This document shows positions 1 through 5,264 of a stretch of 5,531 bases of DNA, piece after piece. The DNA is from Lachnospiraceae bacterium UBA4711 (GTDB taxonomy: Bacteria; Bacillota; Clostridia; Lachnospirales; Lachnospiraceae). The stretch's first letter is position 1, and every line of letters begins with the position of its first letter. The translations under genes were made by a program, and so were the position numbers. The DNA is taken from the NCBI GenBank assembly GCA_002404515.1, contig DHJV01000145.1, forward strand, positions 12,051-17,581, written 5' to 3'. Under the pieces are notes generated by a model. The model saw only the letters and a program-made list of their open reading frames with translations, made no database searches and was not told where the DNA came from.

Positions 1-1995
1 TGGACACAGTGGATTTTCCTGAAGATGTTCGAGAAGGGACTTGTATTCCGTGATACAGCACTCGTTAACTATTGTCCAAGCTGTAAGGTTGTTCTTTCCA
101 ACGAGGACAGTCAGGGAGGTAAGTGTGATATCTGCCACAGCGAGGTTGTACAGAAGTCAAAGACTGTATGGTATCTGAAGATTACAGAATATGCAGATAA
201 GCTTCTGCAGGGCTTGAAGGATGTCGATTATCCTGCAAATGTGAAACAGCAGCAGGAGAACTGGATCGGTAAGTCGACCGGTGCATTCGTAAACTTCGAT
301 GTGGATGGCACGGATGAGAAGCTTCAGATCTATACAACAAGACCAGATACCTTGTTCGGTGTAACTTTCATGGTTATCGCACCGGAGCATCCACTGATCG
401 ATAAATATGCTGACAAGATTACAAATATGGATGCCATCAAGGCATACCGTACGGAATGCCAGAAGAAGACCGAGTTCGAACGTACACAGCTTGTCAAGGA
501 TAAGACAGGTGTGAAGATCGAAGGTCTTATGGGTATCAACCCGATGAACGGCAAGAAGATTCCGATCTTCATCGCAGATTATGTTATGATGGGATATGGT
601 ACCGGCGCAATCATGGCTGTACCGGCACATGACCAGCGTGACTATGATTTTGCAAAAGCATTTGGCATTGATATCATTCAGGTTATCAAGGGTGGAGATA
701 TCTCGAAGGAAGCTTATACGGGTGACGGTGAGATGATCAACTCAGAGTTTCTGAATGGATTTACAAATAAGAAGGATTCCATCGCCCGCATGGTCGAAGA
801 GATCAAGAAGATGGGGGTTGGTGAAGCAGGTGTACAGTTCAAGATGAAGGACTGGGCATTCAATCGACAGAGATATTGGGGCGAGCCAATTCCGCTTGTA
901 CATTGTCCATCCTGTGGTGTCGTTGCAGTACCATATGATGAGCTTCCTCTGGAACTTCCGGATGTGAAGAACTTCGAGCCGGGTGAGGACGGTGAGTCTC
1001 CACTTGCAAAGATTGATTCCTATGTAAACTGCAAGTGTCCAAAGTGTGGCGGCGATGCAAAGCGTGAGACAGATACTATGCCACAGTGGGCAGGCTCATC
1101 CTGGTATTTCCTTCGCTATGTTGATCCAAACAACGACAAGGCGTTTGCAGATCGTAAGAAGATTGACTACTGGATGCCAGTTGACTGGTATAACGGTGGT
1201 ATGGAGCATGTAACGAGACATATGATCTACTCCAGATTCTGGCATCGTTTCCTGTATGATATCGGCGAGGTAAATACACCGGAGCCATATGCGAAGCGTA
1301 CGATTCAGGGACTGATCTTAGGACCAGATGGCGACAAGATGAGTAAGTCTAAGGGAAATGTTATTGACCCGCTTGATATTGTAGAGGATTACGGCGCAGA
1401 TACCCTTCGGACATATGTATTGTTCATGGGTGATTATGCAGCTGCAGCTCCTTGGAGCGACAGCTCTGTGAAGGGATGTAAACGTTTCTTAGAGCGTGTA
1501 GCAGGTATGACGGATATGGTATCCGATGATCCTTCCACAGATGCTTTGGAGGTAAGCTTCCACAAGGCAATCAAGAAGGTAAGCAACGATATTGAAGAGA
1601 CGAAGTTTAACACAGCAATCGCAACGTTGATGGCACTCACAAACTCTGTGTACAGCGCTGGTAAGCTGAGCAAAGAACAGCTTGAAATCTTCATCAAGCT
1701 TCTCTGTCCGTTTGCACCTCATTTGACAGAAGAGATCTGGGAGTCTCTCGGACATGATGATTTCCTGTCACTCAGTGCATGGCCACAGTATGAGGAAGAG
1801 AAGACCGTTGATGCAACGATTGAGATCGGTGTACAGGTCAATGGTAAGGTAAGAGGAACCGTTCTTGTCGCAAAGGATGAGGATAAGGATGCCGTTCTTG
1901 CCCGTGCAAAAGAGATCGTCGCTGATAAGCTGACTGGAAACATCGTAAAAGAGATTTACGTGCCGGGAAAGATCGTAAATATTGTATGTAAGTAA
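1..1995 (+). CDS. leuS: Leucyl-tRNA synthetase, 5' end missing
   Basis: Class I aminoacyl-tRNA synthetase that charges tRNA-Leu with leucine in the cytoplasm. The frame is open from base 1 (reads WTQWIFLK before the first Met), so the gene starts outside the window; 664 residues are visible and, against a usual length of about 800, some 120-150 N-terminal residues including the HIGH motif are missing. Numbering from base 1: a Cys4 zinc site (C25, C28, C42, C45), the CP1 editing domain with TTRPDT (112-117) and GTGAIMAVPAHDQRD from 200 (editing aspartates about 211 and 214), RQRYWGEPIP, a second Cys cluster (302, 305, 344, 346, 349), GSSWYFLR, the KMSKS ATP-binding loop at 446-450, then the anticodon-binding and C-terminal domains ending with VNGKVRG and IVKEIYVPGKIVNIV. 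All visible motifs are intact and there is no frameshift. The gene is followed by a strong terminator, so it is the last gene of its transcript. Confidence 0.99.
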   Translation, partial: WTQWIFLKMFEKGLVFRDTALVNYCPSCKVVLSNEDSQGGKCDICHSEVVQKSKTVWYLKITEYADKLLQGLKDVDYPANVKQQQENWIGKSTGAFVNFDVDGTDEKLQIYTTRPDTLFGVTFMVIAPEHPLIDKYADKITNMDAIKAYRTECQKKTEFERTQLVKDKTGVKIEGLMGINPMNGKKIPIFIADYVMMGYGTGAIMAVPAHDQRDYDFAKAFGIDIIQVIKGGDISKEAYTGDGEMINSEFLNGFTNKKDSIARMVEEIKKMGVGEAGVQFKMKDWAFNRQRYWGEPIPLVHCPSCGVVAVPYDELPLELPDVKNFEPGEDGESPLAKIDSYVNCKCPKCGGDAKRETDTMPQWAGSSWYFLRYVDPNNDKAFADRKKIDYWMPVDWYNGGMEHVTRHMIYSRFWHRFLYDIGEVNTPEPYAKRTIQGLILGPDGDKMSKSKGNVIDPLDIVEDYGADTLRTYVLFMGDYAAAAPWSDSSVKGCKRFLERVAGMTDMVSDDPSTDALEVSFHKAIKKVSNDIEETKFNTAIATLMALTNSVYSAGKLSKEQLEIFIKLLCPFAPHLTEEIWESLGHDDFLSLSAWPQYEEEKTVDATIEIGVQVNGKVRGTVLVAKDEDKDAVLARAKEIVADKLTGNIVKEIYVPGKIVNIVCK

Positions 1996-2097
1996 GCGTT
2001 TTATATATAAAAACTGAGTGGGATGATAAAGAATAAAACAGTGAAATTGGCAGTATGTGATGGTTTGTCTGTTTTATGAATTCTCCGAACTCCGAAG

Positions 2098-2145
2098 AAA
2101 CGGCTGTCTGACATTGGTTTGTATCATGTCAGACAGCCGTTTTTT
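2098..2145 (+). terminator. Intrinsic terminator of leuS, possibly bidirectional
   Basis: A perfect 14-bp stem (2101-2114 with 2126-2139), extended by A:T pairs from AAA at 2098-2100, with an 11-base loop and six T at 2140-2145. It lies about 100 bases after the leuS stop and just past the end of the convergent minus-strand gene at 2167. Read on the minus strand it is followed by TTTCTTC, a poorer U tract, so it may also end that transcript, less efficiently. Confidence 0.88.
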
Positions 2146-2166
2146 GTTATGGCGACGAGGAAAATG

Positions 2167-2421
2167 TTATAAGAAAAAGGATTTGATCATTTGGAATTTC
2201 TGCCGCTCTGCCGGGGACATGCTTTCTTCCATTGCTTCGAGAAGCAGCGCGGATTCCTCTTTTGTGAAGCTTAAGTTCCGCCGCTTTAATTCCTGATTGA
2301 TCTGCAGAATCTGCGGCAACAGCTCCTCGGCGGACTGGTACTTGCTCTGTTCTTTGATTTCGTTGATGATTCTTAGTTTTGTTGGATGGATATTTCGAAG
2401 TTTTGGGTTTTGTTCAAACAT
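2167..2421 (-). CDS. Conserved-looking small hypothetical protein, helical, 84 aa
   Basis: Function not recognised. The 84-residue product is charged and predicted largely helical, with no signal peptide, membrane segment or cysteine. Landmarks are PTKLRIINEIKEQ (13-25), ELLPQILQINQELKRRNL (33-50), FTKEESALLLEAME (52-65) and MSPAERQKFQMIKSF (68-82). The pattern of two amphipathic helices followed by an 'MSPAER' turn and a last helix resembles small uncharacterised proteins I associate with Clostridia, but I cannot name a family. The ATG at 2421 is preceded by AGAAAGG (minus strand, 2435-2429) at a 7-base spacing, a good ribosome binding site. The stop codon of the upstream minus gene lies only 16 bases before this start, so the two are almost certainly one operon, with this gene second. 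It ends near the leuS terminator, which it probably shares. Confidence 0.82.
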   Translation of the reverse strand: MFEQNPKLRNIHPTKLRIINEIKEQSKYQSAEELLPQILQINQELKRRNLSFTKEESALLLEAMEESMSPAERQKFQMIKSFFL

Positions 2422-2437
2422 AGGAGAACCTTTCTAT

Positions 2438-3025
2438 TTATTGGGAATTCAGGATATCCATGACACTGGAATAAAGATCCTTGTGCATAGATGCCTGTTG
2501 TGTTTGACTGCGGTCAGGAGTGTGCGCTTGTTGCGTGTAGTTCCTCATGGAATTCGGACTATGACTTTGCCGTGGTTCATAATCTGGTGGCGGAGGTGGT
2601 GCACCGCAGCCCGGTTGTGGCGGGAAATCATAGTGAGTTCCGTGATTTGGTGGTGGAGAATCACAGGGATTCCCACAATTATTATTTGGTGGCGGTCCCG
2701 GTGCGCCGGAATCATTCATCGCCTGCATGACCTGCATCATTTTGAGCATCTGCTGCATGTTCTTGATATTGCCTGCGAAATCGCCCGGCAGAAAACGGCA
2801 CATACACTCCATCATTTCCTCAGAACTTTCCGGATGACAGTCGAATCCGCAGGAAGCGACATAGTCCGGGTGGTCGAAGCATTGCATCAGGGCACGGATC
2901 TCCTGATATTTAATTAAGAGAATCAACGGCTTTTTGTAGGCATAGTCCACAAAAGGAATCATGGCTTCTAAGAAAAACAGGGAGTCGTCATGAATCAGTT
3001 GATCGAGCGGATGGTTATGCAGCAT
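2438..3025 (-). CDS. Hypothetical protein with Met-rich segment and Pro/Asn/Gly-rich tail, 195 aa
   Basis: Function not recognised. Three parts are visible in the 195 residues: a folded-looking N-terminal region (1-82) with hydrophobic helices such as SLFFLEAMIPFVDY and KPLILLIKYQEIRAL and several Cys (49, 59, 63, 74, 76); a Met/Gln-rich helix (about 87-103, MQQMLKMMQVMQAM); and a low-complexity tail (104-180) full of Pro, Asn, Gly and Gln, including five consecutive Pro, ending in a short amphipathic helix DLYSSVMDIL. No signal peptide or membrane span. The ATG at 3025 is the first start after an in-frame TAA eight codons upstream; its Shine-Dalgarno is weak, so the start is moderately sure. 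First gene of a two-gene operon with the 84-aa protein. A sigma-E-like promoter lies about 30 bases upstream. The composition and promoter would suit a spore coat or coat-assembly protein, but that is inference. Confidence 0.82.
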   Translation of the reverse strand: MLHNHPLDQLIHDDSLFFLEAMIPFVDYAYKKPLILLIKYQEIRALMQCFDHPDYVASCGFDCHPESSEEMMECMCRFLPGDFAGNIKNMQQMLKMMQVMQAMNDSGAPGPPPNNNCGNPCDSPPPNHGTHYDFPPQPGCGAPPPPPDYEPRQSHSPNSMRNYTQQAHTPDRSQTQQASMHKDLYSSVMDILNSQ

Positions 3026-3053
3026 GGCGGATGCTCTGGAATCTTGTTAGTCT

Positions 3054-3082
3054 AATATATGTGTGAATGTCTGAAAATATGA
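3054..3082 (-). promoter_or_regulatory. Candidate sigma-E type promoter
   Basis: Read on the minus strand: TCATATT (3082-3076), a 14-base spacer, then CATATATT (3061-3054). The Bacillus sigma-E pattern is KMATATT, about 14 bases, CATACANT, so the -10 matches at six of its seven fixed positions, the -35 has ATATT complete, and the spacing is right. Predicted transcription would start near 3046, some 20 bases before the ATG at 3025. AT-rich motifs can arise by chance, hence the moderate confidence. Confidence 0.5.
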
Positions 3083-3124
3083 GATGGGTTTAGATTATCT
3101 CGCCTGTCGGCTCGATGAACATTG

Positions 3125-3170
3125 ACCGTCATATAGAAAACCGTGCAAGCACAATTTTCTGCATGACGGT
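3125..3170. repeat. Long imperfect inverted repeat (hairpin)
   Basis: ACCGTCAT (3125-3132) pairs with ATGACGGT (3163-3170); after a 2-base internal mismatch AGAAAA (3135-3140) pairs with TTTTCT (3155-3160); after a second mismatch GTG (3143-3145) pairs with CAC (3150-3152) around CAAG. The whole 46 bases fold into one stem. On the plus strand it is followed by TTATTG, only a weak U tract; on the minus strand no U tract follows. It sits between the Cys-rich gene's terminator and the sigma-E-like promoter, so it may be a back-up terminator or barrier. Role not established. Confidence 0.55.
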
Positions 3171-3179
3171 TTATTGCGC

Positions 3180-3213
3180 AAAAACTCCCCTACAAGTGAA
3201 CTTGCAAGGGAGT
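3180..3213 (-). terminator. Intrinsic terminator of the Cys-rich gene
   Basis: On the minus strand ACTCCC (3213-3208) pairs with GGGAGT (3189-3184), and CAAG (3204-3201) pairs with CTTG (3196-3193) around a TTCA loop, with a small internal mismatch between the two helices. Five T follow (complement of the A run at 3180-3184). It lies about 20 bases after the stop codon at 3231, the normal place for a terminator. Confidence 0.8.
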
Positions 3214-3230
3214 CCCGAAGAATTCCTCTA

Positions 3231-3473
3231 TTAACAACCGCAGCCGCAACCGCCGCCATTGTTATTTCCGCAGCAGAAGAGGAGAATCAGGATGATCCAG
3301 ATACAGTCATTGTCGCAACCGCAACCGTTTCCACCGCAGAATCCTCCGCCGCCACAGCCACCGCACAATAACAACAGGATGATAATCCAGATGCAGGAAC
3401 AGTTGCTGCCATTTCCGATGTTAAAACCATTTCCACAGCCGCAACCGCACTGTGTAGCTGACAAATCGCTCAT
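3231..3473 (-). CDS. Small Cys/Gly-rich protein ('chorion class high-cysteine' type), 80 aa
   Basis: An 80-residue protein with 16 Cys and 22 Gly. It begins MSDLSATQ, runs into CGCGCG, then has two hydrophobic stretches, IWIIILLLL (28-36) and IWIILILLF (58-66), each flanked by Cys and Gly, and ends GGGCGCGC. The two halves are copies 30 residues apart. Similar short proteins in Clostridia are often labelled 'chorion class high-cysteine HCB protein 13'; that is a label from composition, not a known function. There is no classical signal peptide; each hydrophobic stretch is too short for a full membrane span. The ATG at 3473 follows GGAGG (minus strand, 3484-3480) at a 6-base spacing, so start and expression are well supported. 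It has its own promoter and terminator, so it is monocistronic. A cross-linked spore coat or crust component is plausible from the Cys content and sigma-K-like promoter, but unproven. Confidence 0.87.
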   Translation of the reverse strand: MSDLSATQCGCGCGNGFNIGNGSNCSCIWIIILLLLCGGCGGGGFCGGNGCGCDNDCIWIILILLFCCGNNNGGGCGCGC

Positions 3474-3503
3474 GAGATGCCTCCGCTAAAAATTCTTATG
3501 GTT

Positions 3504-3533
3504 TATACTATGCGCCTGCCTGCGAAGTGTTAA
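3504..3533 (-). promoter_or_regulatory. Promoter of the Cys-rich gene: sigma-K-like and sigma-A-like elements overlap
   Basis: On the minus strand the motif CATAGTATA (3512-3504) fits the sigma-K -10 pattern CATANNNTA exactly, with an AC (3530-3529) 16 bases upstream as sigma-K expects. The same DNA can be read as a sigma-A promoter: TTAACA (3533-3528, five of six), 17-base spacer, TAGTAT (3510-3505, four of six). Either gives a leader of about 20-25 bases carrying the GGAGG site. The sequence cannot decide between them. The -35 end lies within a few bases of the divergent promoter at 3540. Confidence 0.55.
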
Positions 3534-3539
3534 AAAAAG

Positions 3540-3568
3540 TTGAATGGAAGTTCGTTAAATGTTAAGAT
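3540..3568 (+). promoter_or_regulatory. Sigma-A promoter with extended -10 for the membrane protein gene
   Basis: TTGAAT (3540-3545), a 17-base spacer, then TAAGAT (3563-3568), preceded by TGT so that the extended -10 motif TGNTAAGAT is complete. Transcription would start near 3575, about 25 bases before the ATG at 3600. This placement argues against translation from the TTG at 3540, which would fall inside the promoter. Confidence 0.6.
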
Positions 3569-3599
3569 AGAGAAAATTGACAAAAGGCGACAGGATTCG

Positions 3600-4514
3600 A
3601 TGAAGCACAAGAAGTTTGAAATCATAATGATAAAAAATACACTGGCGATGATGCTCCCTATCATGGCCTTATTACTTGTACTCATTTTTGTGGGCGTGCG
3701 TTATTCGCTGTTCCATGCGGTACAATGTTATGAGCTTACGAAGATTGAACCAATCGAGGATCAGATTGCACAGTTATATGCGGATGGTACCACGAGTGTC
3801 CGGTACAATGCGGAGAATCTGTATTATACGGGATATAATTATCTGGTGGAAAATAAAATTAAGGGTGCCTATTATTACTGCTTTGAGGATGATCATATGG
3901 TGTTTTTGCTCATCAAGACCAGTCATCCGGAGAATTACATTGAGAAACGGACTGTGAAAGGGCGCATTGTGAACGATGAGGTTGTCACGGAGCATATTCT
4001 GGCGGGGCTTTGCAAAAATGGGGATGTTCCGATGAATATTCTGGACGGATTTTATGATTCTTATGTCATCAGCGAGCCGGATTATCCGTATGTGTATACG
4101 GGAATTGCGTATATGATTGTTGCGGCGTTGTCGATGTTGTATGTCTTTGTTCTGTCGTATGTTGTCCGATTGTGGATGCGGCCATACAAGAATCCACAGG
4201 CAAAGAAGCTGCGTGCCTATGGACGGAGAAGTACGGTAATTGAACAGCTTAACACAGAGTTGCGGGATAAATTATATTTCCATTATCATGGAATCTATGT
4301 GACAGATAATTTTCTGATTGCAACGTATTGGTTCCATACGGACGTGATCCGGCTCGATGATGTGCGGTATCTGTCTAAGAACCGGGTAGAAGAGAAAAGC
4401 GGCAGGGAGCTGTACCGGCTGACTTTGTCAGAGCCGGAGACAGATCTGTTCTATGAGATTGATTTTAAGGAAGAAGAGCTGATTGATGCGTGTGTGGATG
4501 CGATAAGGGGATAG
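3600..4514 (+). CDS. Two-helix membrane protein of unknown function, 304 aa
   Basis: Family not recognised. Counting from the ATG at 3600: a short basic N-terminus, a first membrane helix at about 12-33 (MMLPIMALLLVLIFVGV), a loop of about 130 residues (34-163) rich in Tyr, a second membrane helix at about 166-189 (IAYMIVAALSMLYVFVLSYVV), then a basic stretch (RLWMRPYKN, KK, RR) that by the positive-inside rule puts the C-terminal 115 residues in the cytoplasm and the loop outside. The C-terminal part (about 225-300: YFHYHGIYVTDNFLIATYWF, then VIRLDDVRYL, LYRLTLSE, LFYEIDF and a closing helix EELIDACVDAI) alternates strands and ends in a helix, which looks like a small PH-like fold; that is a guess from pattern. 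The frame extends upstream to a TTG at 3540, but the promoter covers it and it lacks a ribosome binding site. The site for ATG 3600 is also weak (AGGA very close); ATG 3627 is a less likely alternative. Divergent from the Cys-rich gene; no clear terminator follows. Confidence 0.88.
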   Translation: MKHKKFEIIMIKNTLAMMLPIMALLLVLIFVGVRYSLFHAVQCYELTKIEPIEDQIAQLYADGTTSVRYNAENLYYTGYNYLVENKIKGAYYYCFEDDHMVFLLIKTSHPENYIEKRTVKGRIVNDEVVTEHILAGLCKNGDVPMNILDGFYDSYVISEPDYPYVYTGIAYMIVAALSMLYVFVLSYVVRLWMRPYKNPQAKKLRAYGRRSTVIEQLNTELRDKLYFHYHGIYVTDNFLIATYWFHTDVIRLDDVRYLSKNRVEEKSGRELYRLTLSEPETDLFYEIDFKEEELIDACVDAIRG

Positions 4515-4545
4515 ATTTGTAGAATGGTAAATTATTATTCACCTA

Positions 4546-4574
4546 TTGCGTGTATCTGTATATGGCAGTAAAAT
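4546..4574 (+). promoter_or_regulatory. Possible sigma-A promoter before the G-tract ORF
   Basis: TTGCGT (4546-4551, three of six to TTGACA), 17-base spacer, TAAAAT (4569-4574, five of six to TATAAT). Transcription would start near 4581, leaving a leader of about 30 bases that carries the Shine-Dalgarno at 4599. The -35 is weak, but the spacing and position relative to the ORF are good. Confidence 0.4.
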
Positions 4575-4598
4575 AAACACGAATTTGGAATTTTCAAG

Positions 4599-4604
4599 AA
4601 GGAG
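4599..4604 (+). promoter_or_regulatory. Strong ribosome binding site for the G-tract ORF
   Basis: AAGGAG, 8 bases before the ATG at 4613. It is among the clearest ribosome binding sites in the window and is the main reason to take the short ORF behind it seriously. Confidence 0.6.
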
Positions 4605-4612
4605 TGCAGGGA

Positions 4613-4890
4613 ATGTATCGTATAAAAGCCAACAAAGAAATACGTGTAAATGCAATATCCTGCATGCTCCCTAACCTCAAAATAGAACGTTTGTTCATCG
4701 GGGGGGGGTACTGCTCAGCAGGAAAATTGTTGAAGCAGAGATAGAGAATTTCGAATCTCGTAAATTCATTTCCAGTTCGGAGAACTCACAGAAGCGATAT
4801 AACTATATAGATAACATGAATGTAGTCGGGCAGAGATGCGTGGCTTTTTTTCGTGCGCTTATTTATAGAAAACTTCTGATGGAGGAATGA
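4613..4890 (+). pseudogene. Small ORF interrupted at a G9 tract (phase-variable or frameshifted)
   Basis: Product not recognised. As written, the ATG at 4613 gives 43 codons ending in TAG at 4742-4744. Codons 30-32 are GGG from a run of nine G at 4700-4708. If the run had ten G (or seven), translation would enter the frame beginning VLLSRKIVEAEIENFES and continue to TGA at 4888-4890, giving 92 (or 91) residues. That second frame has ordinary-looking codon use and a plausible mixed charged/hydrophobic sequence (KRYNYIDNMNVVGQRC, AFFRALIYRKLLMEE). Eight G would stop at a nearby TGA. A possible promoter and a strong Shine-Dalgarno precede it. It could be a phase-variable small gene in the off state, a decayed gene, or a sequencing error in the homopolymer. 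No signal peptide or membrane span is evident. Typed as pseudogene only because the frame is broken as written. Confidence 0.45.
4700..4708 (+). repeat. Homopolymer of nine G
   Basis: Nine consecutive G, the longest G run in the window, inside a short ORF just after codon 29. G runs of this length are known slippage sites in phase-variable bacterial genes and also error-prone in sequencing. Confidence 0.95.
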
Positions 4891-4962
4891 ACGGATACTT
4901 TGCTTGTGAAGGGAAAATCTTCATAGGAAAGCTGGAAAAAGTATGAACACGCATAAGAATGA

Positions 4963-5205
4963 GGAGGAAACAACATCAAGCTTTCCAATGCAGCGTATGC
5001 AGGTGGAATCCAGTATCGTACCCGCGTTCAGACCTATGGTTGGGAGAAAGAATGGAAAAAAGATGGTGCGATGAGTGGAACAAGCGGGCAGGCAAAGCGA
5101 CTGGAAGCAATCCAGATCGTGCTTGTACCAAAGGGGAGCACAGCACCAACGAACAACTATAAGGGTATTCAGTCTGTGAATACAAAGGCTTATATCAAGA
5201 GATAA
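4963..5205 (+). pseudogene. C-terminal remnant of a ChW-repeat surface protein
   Basis: The frame from just after a TGA (4960-4962) to TAA (5203-5205) encodes 80 residues containing one clear clostridial hydrophobic W (ChW) repeat at about 5008-5124: IQYRTRVQTYGWEKEW, then DGAMSGTSGQAKRLEAIQIVL, with the family's conserved GW, the T/S-G-T-S-G turn and RLEAI. The preceding IKLSNAAYAGG looks like the end of an earlier repeat plus linker, and the following VLVPKGSTAP is a usual tail of such proteins, so this is the 3' end of a longer gene. ChW proteins are normally secreted or surface-attached with several repeats. No ATG, GTG or TTG lies in frame before the repeat and there are two in-frame stops (4954, 4960) just upstream, so the signal peptide and earlier repeats are gone. 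A GAGGAGG at 4961-4967 lies 7 bases before an ATC codon; initiation there is unlikely. Followed by a terminator at 5228. Confidence 0.78.
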
Positions 5206-5227
5206 GGAAAATAAATACAAATAGAAG

Positions 5228-5261
5228 TGGGGGGCGTCCGGATTGGAACGCCCTCCATTTT
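5228..5261. terminator. Shared intrinsic terminator between convergent remnants
   Basis: A 10-bp stem (5228-5237 with 5248-5257, one G:T wobble) with a 10-base loop and four T at 5258-5261. It follows the ChW remnant's stop by about 20 bases and lies just past the stop of the minus-strand gene at 5265. Read on the minus strand it is followed by CTTCTATTTG, a weaker U tract, so it may serve both directions. Confidence 0.78.
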
Positions 5262-5264
5262 GCG

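Noticed and set aside
157..1943. Several minus-strand frames of 66-157 codons opposite leuS
   Set aside because: Shadows of a fully intact, conserved plus-strand gene.
1999..2012. 14-base AT palindrome just after the leuS stop
   Set aside because: Simple T/A sequence likely by chance in an AT-rich intergenic region.
2033..2077. 9-base inverted repeat (ATAAAACAG / CTGTTTTAT) after leuS
   Set aside because: AT-rich, 27-base loop, no U tract; weak compared with the perfect terminator immediately downstream.
2297..2917. Long plus-strand reading frame (206 codons) with Trp/Arg/His-rich product
   Set aside because: Antisense to the two minus-strand genes, which have a ribosome binding site, promoter and tight spacing; the plus product has the skewed composition of a shadow frame.
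3174..3489. Plus-strand frames rich in Ala/Thr and Pro/Gln across the Cys-rich gene
   Set aside because: They are complements of GGC/TGC-rich codons of the minus-strand gene, which has GGAGG and a terminator; the plus frames have neither.
3540..3599. TTG at 3540 as start of the membrane protein
   Set aside because: No ribosome binding site, and the TTG forms the -35 of a well-matched promoter whose transcript would start downstream.
4845..4851. Run of seven T as a terminator
   Set aside because: No stable stem precedes it, and it falls inside the shifted frame of the G-tract ORF where it codes Phe-Phe.
4959..5162. Plus-strand 67-codon frame overlapping the ChW repeat
   Set aside because: Out of frame with the ChW sequence; product is Trp/Arg-rich nonsense typical of a shadow, although its ATG is close to a GAGGAGG.
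4921..5220. Minus-strand 99-codon frame opposite the ChW repeat
   Set aside because: The plus strand encodes a recognisable ChW repeat; the antisense product has no recognisable feature and no ribosome binding site was seen.
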